From NCBI GenBank assembly GCA_016781555.1, contig JADDQD010000249.1:23105-57321 (forward strand): a stretch of 34,217 nucleotides of DNA, given 5' to 3'. The notes beneath the pieces were generated by a model, which had not been told where the DNA came from, ran no database searches, and saw only the letters and a list, made by a program, of their open reading frames with translations. Positions 1 to 7,356 of this stretch are shown here, one piece after another; the first letter of the stretch is position 1, and each line of letters begins with the position of its first letter. The translations under genes were made by a program, and so were the position numbers. The stretch is from Pseudomonadota bacterium (GTDB taxonomy: Bacteria; Pseudomonadota; Alphaproteobacteria; Sphingomonadales; Sphingomonadaceae).

Positions 1-189
1 ATGCAGAGGGTTCAATATTTCTCCCGCCGGGCCATCGCGCAGGTTCATGAAATACAGGGCCATAGTCGTCGTGTCCCATCTTTCCGCTCCAAGGCGGATG
101 GTTCCCTGTCGTCTGGGAGCCTGGCAATCCCCCCGCTGGTACCACTATGGACGCGCTAACAATCGGGCTGGGCAGTAACTCAGCATAAG

Positions 190-366
190 TCAGGCTGCGA
201 GTTGAACGGTCGACAATGCCTGCTCTACGCCAAGTACTTCGAGCTTCTTTGAATATGCTTCAGCCAGTTTTCGGTGGCACTGCTCCGCCGCCGCAGAAGG
301 GGAGTTGTCAGCAGCGAACAGTTCTTCCGCCATTCTGTAGCGGTAGTATTCGACGTCGGCTGCCAT
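190..366 (-). CDS. small conserved hypothetical protein (MAADVEYYRYRMAEELFAADNS...)
   Basis: ORF track 190..381; internal Met at 366 gives MAADVEYYRYRMAEEL, a composition typical of small sphingomonad hypothetical proteins. No domain recognised with certainty. Confidence 0.5.
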   Translation of the reverse strand: MAADVEYYRYRMAEELFAADNSPSAAAEQCHRKLAEAYSKKLEVLGVEQALSTVQLAA

Positions 367-910
367 GGTTGTGACCCCCATCTGTGACGTGCGTGAGACT
401 GGACGCTACGCTCGCCCTTGGAATACATTCTCCGCCGGCAAGTGCCGTCGCCGCCAAAAGTCTGGTTAAGCGGGGGATCAGCTCAAAGGAATCGCGCGCT
501 GTCGGCAGTTGCGGCAGACGATTCTGAAAATACGATAAGCTGAATGGCGGTGCCGCGATGTGCATGGTTAAACGCCAAAGCCGGACCAGAGCTAACCGTA
601 GAGCATCCAAATCACGTAAAGCACGCCACCACGAACACCGTCCAGTGCGGCCGCTGAACCCTCATCGAAGCCCTACGCCTGCAGGCCATGATCAGCCTCT
701 TGCCTTTAAACCGTCCGCCTGACCTGCTGCGCATGCCACACACCGCCGGACGGCGCCGGGACTCCTTGACGGTTAAGCCTAAGCGCAACCTCCCGATGCC
801 CGAGCCCACCCCAGGTGAGCGCTAAGCGTCAAGTCATTGGAACTAACCGTGGATTGGCCTGTTGATCTCCTCTGCATGCCGTGAAAGGCAGCGGCACAGG
901 GGGACGTCGC

Positions 911-1207
911 ATGGCGCATCTGCTCTCTAATGCGTTTTTTATAGGTCTTCTCGTCGGTCTCGCGATGTTGCTTAGACGCCTGTTCCGGCGCTATGGTCCT
1001 GCGATCCGTGCCGCCCTAATCGGTACGTGGATCGCCGCCGACCGGTTAGCCGAGACTGCATTAGGCCGCATCGGAACGTGCCTGCGCGCCAGCTTCCCGA
1101 CTGGAGAGCAGGAACCTCTCAGCGATGACCTGAGCCGCCTCGTGGACCAACTCTCCGAGCCTGATGTGTTCCCCGTCAGCACCTATGGCCCAGATTTGAG
1201 GTTGTGA
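911..1207 (+). CDS. hypothetical protein, hydrophobic N-terminus, probably 3'-truncated by the IS element
   Basis: ORF 881..1207, internal Met MAHLLSNAFFIGLLVGLAMLL. The last ~13 codons lie inside the inferred left IS end at 1167. Confidence 0.3.
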   Translation: MAHLLSNAFFIGLLVGLAMLLRRLFRRYGPAIRAALIGTWIAADRLAETALGRIGTCLRASFPTGEQEPLSDDLSRLVDQLSEPDVFPVSTYGPDLRL

Positions 1208-1251
1208 TTTAAGGAGGATTTGGGTCTCGTCGTAGTGACGAAGGAACGAAG

Positions 1252-1626
1252 ATGAGACCCAAATCCTCAAGCGCCAAGAAGCCTGCGGAGCAGGTGGTGA
1301 AGGACATTCGCCGGGCGACCCGGCGGCACTTCTCGGCGGAAGACAAGATCAGGATCGTGCTGGAAGGTCTGCGCGGTGACGACAGCATCGCCGAGCTGTG
1401 CCGCAAGGAAGGCATCGCCCAGAGCCTGTATTACACCTGGTCGAAGGAGTTCATGGAAGCCGGCAAGCGCCGTCTGGCTGGTGACACCGCCCGGGCCGCC
1501 ACCACCGACGAGGTGAAGGATCTGCGTCGGGAGGCCGGCGCCCTGAAGGAATGCGTTGCCGACCTGACACTCGAGAACCGCCTGCTGAAAAAAAGCATCA
1601 TCGCGGATGGGGGAGACCAAGAATGA
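1252..1626 (+). CDS. IS3-family transposase OrfA (HTH_Tnp_1-like, leucine-zipper C-terminus)
   Basis: MRPKSSSAKK...RRHFSAEDKIRIVLEGLRGDDSIAELCRKEGIAQSLYYTWSKEFMEAGKRRL: typical IS3 OrfA HTH. Confidence 0.9.
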   Translation: MRPKSSSAKKPAEQVVKDIRRATRRHFSAEDKIRIVLEGLRGDDSIAELCRKEGIAQSLYYTWSKEFMEAGKRRLAGDTARAATTDEVKDLRREAGALKECVADLTLENRLLKKSIIADGGDQE

Positions 1627-2603
1627 GGTATCCCGCATCCGAAAAGCTCGAGATCATCAGAATCGTCGAGCAGTCCCACCTGGCGGCACGGCGCACGCTG
1701 GAGCAGCTGGGCATCCCGCGCCGGACCTTCTGCCGCTGGTATGACCGCTATCTCAATGGCGGGCCGGACGCGCTGGCGGATCGGCCCTCGGCGCCGAGCC
1801 GGGTGTGGAACCGCATCCCGACGGACATCCATGACCATATCATCGAGCTGGCGCTGGAGCAGTCCGAGCTGAGCCCCCGGGAACTGGCGGTGCGGTTTAC
1901 CGATGAGAAGCGCTACTTCGTGTCCGAAGCCACGGTTTACCGCCTGTTGAAGGCCCACGACCTGATCACCAGTCCGGCTTTTGTCGTGATCAAGGCTGCG
2001 GATCGGTTCCATACCCCGACCACCCGACCGAACGAGATGTGGCAGACCGACTTCACCTACTTCAAGATCATCGGGTGGGGCTGGATGTATCTGTCGACCG
2101 TGCTCGACGACTTCTCGCGTTACATCATCGCCTCGAAGCTGTGCACAACCATGCGCGCTGAGGATGTCACCGACACGCTGGAACTGGCCCTTGCGGCGTC
2201 AGGATGCGATCAGGCCCATGTCCGCCACAAACCCCGGCTGCTCAGTGACAATGGCCCCAGCTACATCGCGGGCGAACTGGCGGAGTGGATCGAGGCGCAG
2301 AGCATGAGCCATGTGCGCGGCGCCCCGTTCCATCCGCAGACCCAGGGCAAGATCGAGCGCTGGCACCAGACCCTCAAGAACCGCATCTTGCTGGAAAACT
2401 ACTTCCTGCCCGGCGACCTTGAGGCCCAGATCGAGGCATTCATCAAGCACTACAATCACCAGCGCTACCATGAGAGCCTGGGCAACGTGACGCCCGCCGA
2501 TGCCTACTTCGGCAGGGCAGCGGCCATCATCAAACAGCGTGAAAGGATCAAGCGACAGACCCTCGAGCATCGGCGCTTGCAGCACCGCAAGCTCGCCGCC
2601 TAA
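1623..2603 (+). CDS. IS3-family transposase OrfB (rve/DDE integrase core)
   Basis: QTDFTYFKIIGWGWMYLSTVLDDFSRYIIASKL...LLSDNGPSYIAGELAEWIEAQSMSHVRGAPFHPQTQGKIERWHQTLKNRI: DDE motif. ATGA overlap with the orfA stop. The open frame extends back to 1551, giving a possible OrfAB fusion by -1 frameshift. Confidence 0.93.
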   Translation: MRYPASEKLEIIRIVEQSHLAARRTLEQLGIPRRTFCRWYDRYLNGGPDALADRPSAPSRVWNRIPTDIHDHIIELALEQSELSPRELAVRFTDEKRYFVSEATVYRLLKAHDLITSPAFVVIKAADRFHTPTTRPNEMWQTDFTYFKIIGWGWMYLSTVLDDFSRYIIASKLCTTMRAEDVTDTLELALAASGCDQAHVRHKPRLLSDNGPSYIAGELAEWIEAQSMSHVRGAPFHPQTQGKIERWHQTLKNRILLENYFLPGDLEAQIEAFIKHYNHQRYHESLGNVTPADAYFGRAAAIIKQRERIKRQTLEHRRLQHRKLAA

Positions 2604-2677
2604 TATCAACCCCCAGACGAGGCCGACACTCCGCTAATCTACGCCGCGAGTTGCGCCAAATGTTCTGACGACGGACA

Positions 2678-2893
2678 TTCCGCGATGGCGAGGGTATCCC
2701 AGACGACGAAGCCGTCGTCGATGAGGCAGGGCAGTTTGCCCGAAGGCGAGAAGCGGCGGAAGCCGCCCGCCTCCGCGCGGCTCCCAAGCGGCACAAGTTG
2801 CTCCTGGAATTCAATGCCGAGCGTGCGCATGAGCAACCAGGGTCTCAGTGACCAGGTCGAGTAGTTCTTGTTGGCGATGTAGAGGGTGTACAA
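2678..2893 (-). pseudogene. glutathione S-transferase, N-terminal fragment truncated by the IS
   Basis: Minus-strand MYTLYIANKNYSTWSLRPWLLMRTLGIEFQEQLVPLG...GKLPCLIDDGFVVWDTLAIAE is a GST thioredoxin-fold N-domain. The frame continues into IS sequence as CPSSEHLAQLAA and stops. No GST C-domain is found on the other side of the IS. Confidence 0.8.
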
Positions 2894-3380
2894 GCTCGTC
2901 TCCTATTGGATCCTGACGCCGGTGCTGGTGCTGTCAGGCTAACGGCAACTTGTCTCCAGCAGGCTGACGTGACCCCCCGTTTCTCATCCATCCGTGGCGA
3001 GAGTCAGCGCATGATCTAAGCCTTGTTGTTGGTACGTAGCAAGCGGCGCACGCGGAGCCCTCGCGTAGCGCAGCGTCCCCGCCGAACTCTCCGTAGAGAG
3101 CGAGCTGCCCCTTTGAGTGGTCCGTTGGCTAGCCACGCTGCTGCGGTTCAGGAAAAGCAACTCCCGCTCACCCCCTTCCGGGGCCGCTCAGCACCTGGCG
3201 CTCAGCGCGAGCGGGTTTGCGAGCTCTGAGGCGGCCTCCGTGCGGCGGCGCGGTCCGGCCTGAGGGCCAGCTACTCCCATCGCCCCCGGGTTCGTGATCG
3301 GCCGGCGCTTGCACAGTTCCCGCTCACGGCAAGCCGTAGGACCACTTGTACGCCCGAACTCCGTCGGCTCTACTGACAAG

Positions 3381-3575
3381 ATGGACCAGAATGATGTCCT
3401 CCGAGTCGCCAGAGATACGCTTTCGAATGCGCCTCAATGGGTGCGACACGAGTTGGGTTCTAAGGACGAGTTGGCCCGCAGGCGTGCCGAGGACACTCTG
3501 GCCGCGATGATCGCCGCTGCGCTGTTCCCCAATCCCATCGAGCAGTGCCCGTTCAAATGGCGGCCAGTCCATTGA
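3381..3575 (+). CDS. small hypothetical protein (DUF6771-like)
   Basis: MDQNDVLRVARDTLSNAPQWVRHELGSKDELARRRAEDTLAAMIAAALF: resembles small sphingomonad helical proteins. The family name is from memory and not verified. Confidence 0.5.
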   Translation: MDQNDVLRVARDTLSNAPQWVRHELGSKDELARRRAEDTLAAMIAAALFPNPIEQCPFKWRPVH

Positions 3576-3739
3576 GCCGATCGAAAAATAACCGGGCGGA
3601 GAGGGATGTTGGGATTGTGTCTTTGGGGATCCCGCCCGGTGCCCACGGGTGCTTTGCACACCGCTCAGCGACTCGGATTGTATCCCAAACCGGTAAATTG
3701 GACCAGCCTCGTCGTTTCACAAACCGCTCGATTCTCGGA

Positions 3740-4186
3740 TCACTGCGGGGGCTCGGAAAACAAAAACGCCCCGGCCATAAACAGCCGGGGCGCATCGAAA
3801 GAGCACTGAACGGCGAAGTCGCCGCCGTCCCTTACTTCGGGCCGAAGTTCTTGTCGGCAGGACCCTTGTAGCTCTCGCCCGGAGCATGCGCCGAGCTGCG
3901 TGCGATAACTCTCATACTTGATCTCGTGGATCCAGTCGTCGCCTTGAGGCGGCGCGGCGACCAGCGTCGGGAGCATCGGCTCCAGGAAGGCAAGTTCGAG
4001 CGGGATAGGATCGTGACCAGCTTCCTCGTGCCAGAGAACGTCGCCAAGCTGGGGTCGATCGACGGCCTGGCCGCAGGCCGGGCATTGATAGAAATGATCC
4101 ACCTCGCGCGTGAGGTCGGGTGCGGTGACCCGAAGCCGATTCAGTTCGGCTCGGGAAGGCTTCGGCTTGGTGGCTTTCCGAGACAC
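3740..4186 (-). pseudogene. chimeric ORF: zinc-ribbon-like N-terminus joined to a short ATP-dependent DNA ligase (LigD-like) fragment
   Basis: MSRKATKPKPSRAELNRL...YQCPACGQAVDRPQLGDVLWHEEAGHDPIPLE followed by FLEPMLPTLVAAPPQGDDWIHEIKYESYRTQ (about 3896-3985), which resembles the start of a LigD ligase domain. Similarity is lost afterwards. Confidence 0.5.
3757..3792 (-). terminator. Rho-independent terminator for minus-strand transcription
   Basis: Perfect 9-bp stem CGCCCCGGC (3767-3775)/GCCGGGGCG (3784-3792) with an 8-nt loop. On the minus strand it is followed by TTTTTGTTTT (plus 3757-3766 AAAACAAAAA). Confidence 0.8.
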
Positions 4187-4263
4187 GGGTCAGGAACACC
4201 ATGCTCGCCACCTGTGTTCCGAAGCGGAAATCTGAATCTCAGAGTGACACACGAGGAGGACGC

Positions 4264-4448
4264 ATGGCGGACGACAAGAGCAATGTTGGTGAGCCAGACC
4301 GCAGCCGGGTTTCAGGCAGCGGGCCTTACGAGGTCAGCTATCTTGCGGGAAGCACGGGATTTCGGCCGAGCAAGCGCGGGACCTCATCGCAAAGCATGGC
4401 AACAACCGGGAAATCCTGGACCGGGAGGCGGAGAAGCTGAAGCGCTGA
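4264..4448 (+). pseudogene. DUF3606-like small protein interrupted by a 1-nt frameshift
   Basis: Frame 1: MADDKSNVGEPDRSRVSGSGPYEVSYLAG. After a -1 shift the sequence continues KHGISAEQARDLIAKHGNNREILDREAEKLKR-stop (4446-4448). The joined product looks like a full DUF3606 protein. Confidence 0.7.
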
Positions 4449-4673
4449 AGGAGCGGATTGTCCAGGCGACCTCGCGTCAGCAGACACCGATCGCGTTTCG
4501 GGATGGAACAGCGAGCCTTATTCGAATACCAATTGGCTGCCGCGGCGTGGCTGCGGCGCGGTCGGCCGATGTATAGCGGGATGTATAGCCCGGTGGTATA
4601 GCGGCCGAGGTGAAGCCAATCGGGAATAGCGGATTTCTGCGGTTTACCGGACATGGCGGCCCCTCCCGTAGGG

Positions 4674-4717
4674 GTCACCAAAAGAAGGGCTGCGGGGCAG
4701 CGCTTCGTTTTGGTGAC
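4674..4717. repeat. long stem-loop / inverted repeat
   Basis: GTCACCAAAA (4674-4683) and TTTTGGTGAC (4708-4717) are perfect inverted repeats. The interior GAAG/CTTC and GCTGC/GCAGC also pair, giving a 44-nt hairpin. Confidence 0.8.
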
Positions 4718-4798
4718 AGCGAGCGCAGCGAAGACTGAGGCCCACCGCCTAAGGTTGATGAGGTGCGCTGTCGACGATCGAGGACCAAGGGCGATCTT

Positions 4799-5296
4799 CT
4801 ACGTCGATTTCATAACGAACAGCATTGCCAATCTTCGGGCGGTTTGACCAAGGTAGCTCGTCATCATTTCCTGAGTGCGATTGGTCGTCGAGACGGTCGC
4901 TCGTCTTCCGTCGACGTGATCTGGGCCCCTGATCAACAGCCCCTCTTTGACGAGCAGGTTTATCCAGCGGAGTGCTGTCGTCGCCGGTACGTTCGCGGCG
5001 ATGCAGGCACTAGAAATCGACACTGATCGACCTTCCATGCGAGCGGCGGTCAAATCGAGCAGAATGTCCCAAGCTGGATCGGAGAAGAGACCCGCAGGCG
5101 CGATGATCTCACGGCTCCGCCGCTGCCGGATCAGTTCTCTGATGTAGGCCGCGGACACCGCTGCCTCGTGCAAGGGCTCAGTATCGCCGGCACGATAACC
5201 TTTGGATTGTAAAAGCTCGTGCAGGGAGTCGAGGAAGGTCCTCTCTTTCCCGGTCAGGTTTCCGGAACCTGCTTTGGCGGATGCGTTGCCGGCCAT
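4799..5296 (-). CDS. winged-helix DNA-binding protein (MarR-like)
   Basis: AGLFSDPAWDILLDLTAARMEGRSVSISSACIAANVPATTALRWINLLVKEGLLIRGPDHVDGRRATVSTT: wHTH pattern with HTH and wing. Confidence 0.8.
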   Translation of the reverse strand: MAGNASAKAGSGNLTGKERTFLDSLHELLQSKGYRAGDTEPLHEAAVSAAYIRELIRQRRSREIIAPAGLFSDPAWDILLDLTAARMEGRSVSISSACIAANVPATTALRWINLLVKEGLLIRGPDHVDGRRATVSTTNRTQEMMTSYLGQTARRLAMLFVMKST

Positions 5297-5971
5297 CTAA
5301 GTGCCTGAACCCACTCTTGTGGCGGGCGCGGCAACATTGCTGGCGCCGGTAGTGGCGGAGCTATCCGCGGCGGCGGTCGGAAGCAGGCTCCTGACGTTAA
5401 GCGTCTCGGCCATGTGCGCGATCGCCGCAGTCGAAACCTCGATCTCGATAGCGATTCCGCTGCCGGTCCCGTATCCAATCGGAAGTCCCAGCGGCTTGAA
5501 GCGGTAGGCGCTGTTGATGAAGTAGGGGAGCAGCCGCACGTCGATGAAGTTCACGATCCGTCTAATGCCGGCATTCTGCGCCAGCTGAAGGATGGTGAGA
5601 CGCATCGCCGCGCGGATATCGTCGCGGGCGGCGACACGATATTTCGGTGTGACGAATCCTCGCGTCATTTCCCATGTTTTATCATCGATGATGCTGTCGG
5701 GACCGTCGGCGAGGGCGGAGCTAAAGATGTCCGTCAGCATCGATCCACGAAGCGTTGGCCGCATACGCTGGGAGTGAACCAGGTCGCCGTTGGCCTCGTA
5801 TTCGAGGATGTAGATCGCGTGCTCGTCGTCATACTGGTCGTACTCACGGCCGTTTGAGTGCGGCAGATCCCAGCCGTTCTCGTCGATGAAGACCTTTTTG
5901 CGCCAAATGTGCATCTCGTCGATCTTCGACGCGTGAAGCTGCCTGTCAGCGGCGGTGATCACGTAAAACAT
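5297..5971 (-). CDS. acyl-homoserine-lactone synthase (LuxI-type autoinducer synthase)
   Basis: RKKVFIDENGWDLP, E-Y-D-Q-Y-D-D, SQRMRPT and WEMTRGFV match the conserved R/F/W/E/D/D/R/E/R positions of LuxI-family enzymes. Confidence 0.92.
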   Translation of the reverse strand: MFYVITAADRQLHASKIDEMHIWRKKVFIDENGWDLPHSNGREYDQYDDEHAIYILEYEANGDLVHSQRMRPTLRGSMLTDIFSSALADGPDSIIDDKTWEMTRGFVTPKYRVAARDDIRAAMRLTILQLAQNAGIRRIVNFIDVRLLPYFINSAYRFKPLGLPIGYGTGSGIAIEIEVSTAAIAHMAETLNVRSLLPTAAADSSATTGASNVAAPATRVGSGT

Positions 5972-6018
5972 GCATCGGGCTCCCTATCGAGCTTCCAAGA
6001 TGCACGCCTACTTGGCCT

Positions 6019-6789
6019 CTAATGAATACGGCTTTTCCCGTAGGGGTCGTTCTCCTCGTCGAACCCTATAAGCCAGCCGTGTCTCCACGCTTCGAAGATC
6101 GCACTCGCCCGGTTGCTCGCTCCCAGCTTCGCACGAGCGTTGTCGATGTGCGTCCCAACCGTGCGCGGAGAGATCGAAAGTATGCGGCCTATCGCCCAGT
6201 CGGTCTTCCCCTGCGAGGCCCAGCTGAGACACTGGCATTCCCGGCTCGTCAGAGGTGTCGACGTGGGCTGATCCGCGCTGATCTCGAGCAGCGAGTTGCC
6301 GCAAGCCGCGTAGACGGTGGAGATGGCGGTCAGGGACGCGCGTTCGGCCCGATCGTGCTCAACCAGCGCATCGCTCGTCATGATGACGCCGACGACATCG
6401 CCATAGCTTCCCGTCACCGGGACCAGGAAGCCGCTGCGCAAGCCCGCCTTGCTCGCTTGGGTAAACACCTCCACCTCCTGAGGCCGCAACACGCCTGATT
6501 GCACGTCGGACCACGAGAACGATGAAGACCGCGCAAATATCTGACCCACGGTGGGATCGTGAAGGGCCAACTGCTCCTTGGTGTACCGCTTCACCCAGTC
6601 GCCACTGCTCCGTCCGAACAACATGCGGGGCTGGAATGGTCTGCCCGGTGAGGCGTAGTGCAAGCAGCCGAAGAAGGGGTAGCCGAACATGTCCAGCGTG
6701 GTCGCGAACATGTCGTTCAAGTGTCCTAGGCTCCTTGCCTCGGGACCCTCTTGAAGGAACCGAAAGGCGCTCTGCTCCCGGAGATTCAT
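6019..6789 (-). CDS. LuxR-type AHL-responsive transcriptional regulator
   Basis: Autoinducer-binding domain retains W...Y...DP...W (DWVKRYTKEQLALHDPTVGQIFARSSSFSWSDV). C-terminal LuxR HTH LTSRECQCLSWASQGKTDWAIGRILSISPRTVGTHIDNARAKLGASNRASAI. Start taken at MNLREQSAF; the ORF extends to 6873. Confidence 0.92.
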   Translation of the reverse strand: MNLREQSAFRFLQEGPEARSLGHLNDMFATTLDMFGYPFFGCLHYASPGRPFQPRMLFGRSSGDWVKRYTKEQLALHDPTVGQIFARSSSFSWSDVQSGVLRPQEVEVFTQASKAGLRSGFLVPVTGSYGDVVGVIMTSDALVEHDRAERASLTAISTVYAACGNSLLEISADQPTSTPLTSRECQCLSWASQGKTDWAIGRILSISPRTVGTHIDNARAKLGASNRASAIFEAWRHGWLIGFDEENDPYGKSRIH

Positions 6790-7014
6790 AGCGGACTTAT
6801 TACTTTTACCTCCTGAAAAGTTAAGGCTTAAAAAGCCTCCGGGGCCACGTGATGGTACTCTACCCTGGTTCATCGAGCGTGGCGGATGCGCCCAGGCAGA
6901 ATGGCTCGCTGCTGCGCCAAAATTTCGGTTTTTTCGGGGCGGTAGTTTGCTCAGCTTCGAAAGAGCCGCGTTCTAACGCGGAGTACCTGCGCTGCCCCTA
7001 ATCGCGATCGGGCC

Positions 7015-7236
7015 CTATACGAAGCGGTCCAGCTCGTGCCGGTGTAGGTTCCGAACTTCTTCCCATTGCGACTTGGTGAGGCATATGCGCTTGGCGTTCA
7101 GCCGAGTTCCGAGGGGCACTTTTTCCTGGCAGACGAGCTTCTGTTTGGGCTTGGCGCGCTCCGGCCCATCGGCCACTGCGAGCACCGGACTTCCACCGAG
7201 CGCGGCGGTGAGGAAGAACAGAAGCGCTTTGTGCAT
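7015..7236 (-). CDS. small secreted hypothetical protein with signal peptide
   Basis: MHKALLFFLTAALGGSPVLAVADG signal-like N-terminus, then QKLVCQEKVPLGTRLNAKRICLTKSQWEE, resembling a conserved small sphingomonad protein. Confidence 0.65.
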   Translation of the reverse strand: MHKALLFFLTAALGGSPVLAVADGPERAKPKQKLVCQEKVPLGTRLNAKRICLTKSQWEEVRNLHRHELDRFV

Positions 7237-7356
7237 AGCCCGACTCCTCGATTAGCTCGGATAAGTTGAGGGTGGGGCAAAAGCAATCAGTCTCCCCGCA
7301 CGGAGCGGGAGCCATTCAGCACTACACTTGGAGCCGTTCCAGCTACTGGTCTCCGC

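Larger units (their letters stand above)
1167..2677 (+). mobile_element. IS3-family insertion sequence (about 1511 bp)
   Basis: Two overlapping ORFs of IS3 type (orfA HTH, orfB DDE). Candidate terminal inverted repeats: TGTTCCCCGTCAGCACCTATGGCCCA (1167-1192) versus the reverse complement of 2652-2677, TGTCCGTCGTCAGAACATTTGGCGCA, 19/26 identical. No matching target duplication is visible. Confidence 0.75.

Noticed and set aside
308-809. Minus-strand ORFs 308..610 and 612..809
   Set aside because: No recognisable domain or supporting context; could be gene remnants, but the sequence alone does not support a call.
3023-3379. Small ORFs 3023..3229 (+) and 3188..3379 (-)
   Set aside because: Arg/Ser/Pro-rich, overlapping on opposite strands, no recognised family and no clear ribosome-binding site.
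4665-6045. Shared short string TCCCGTAGGGGTC at about 4665 and 6036
   Set aside because: Only 13 nt; one copy is in the luxR coding 3' end and the other beside a hairpin. Probably chance in GC-rich DNA.
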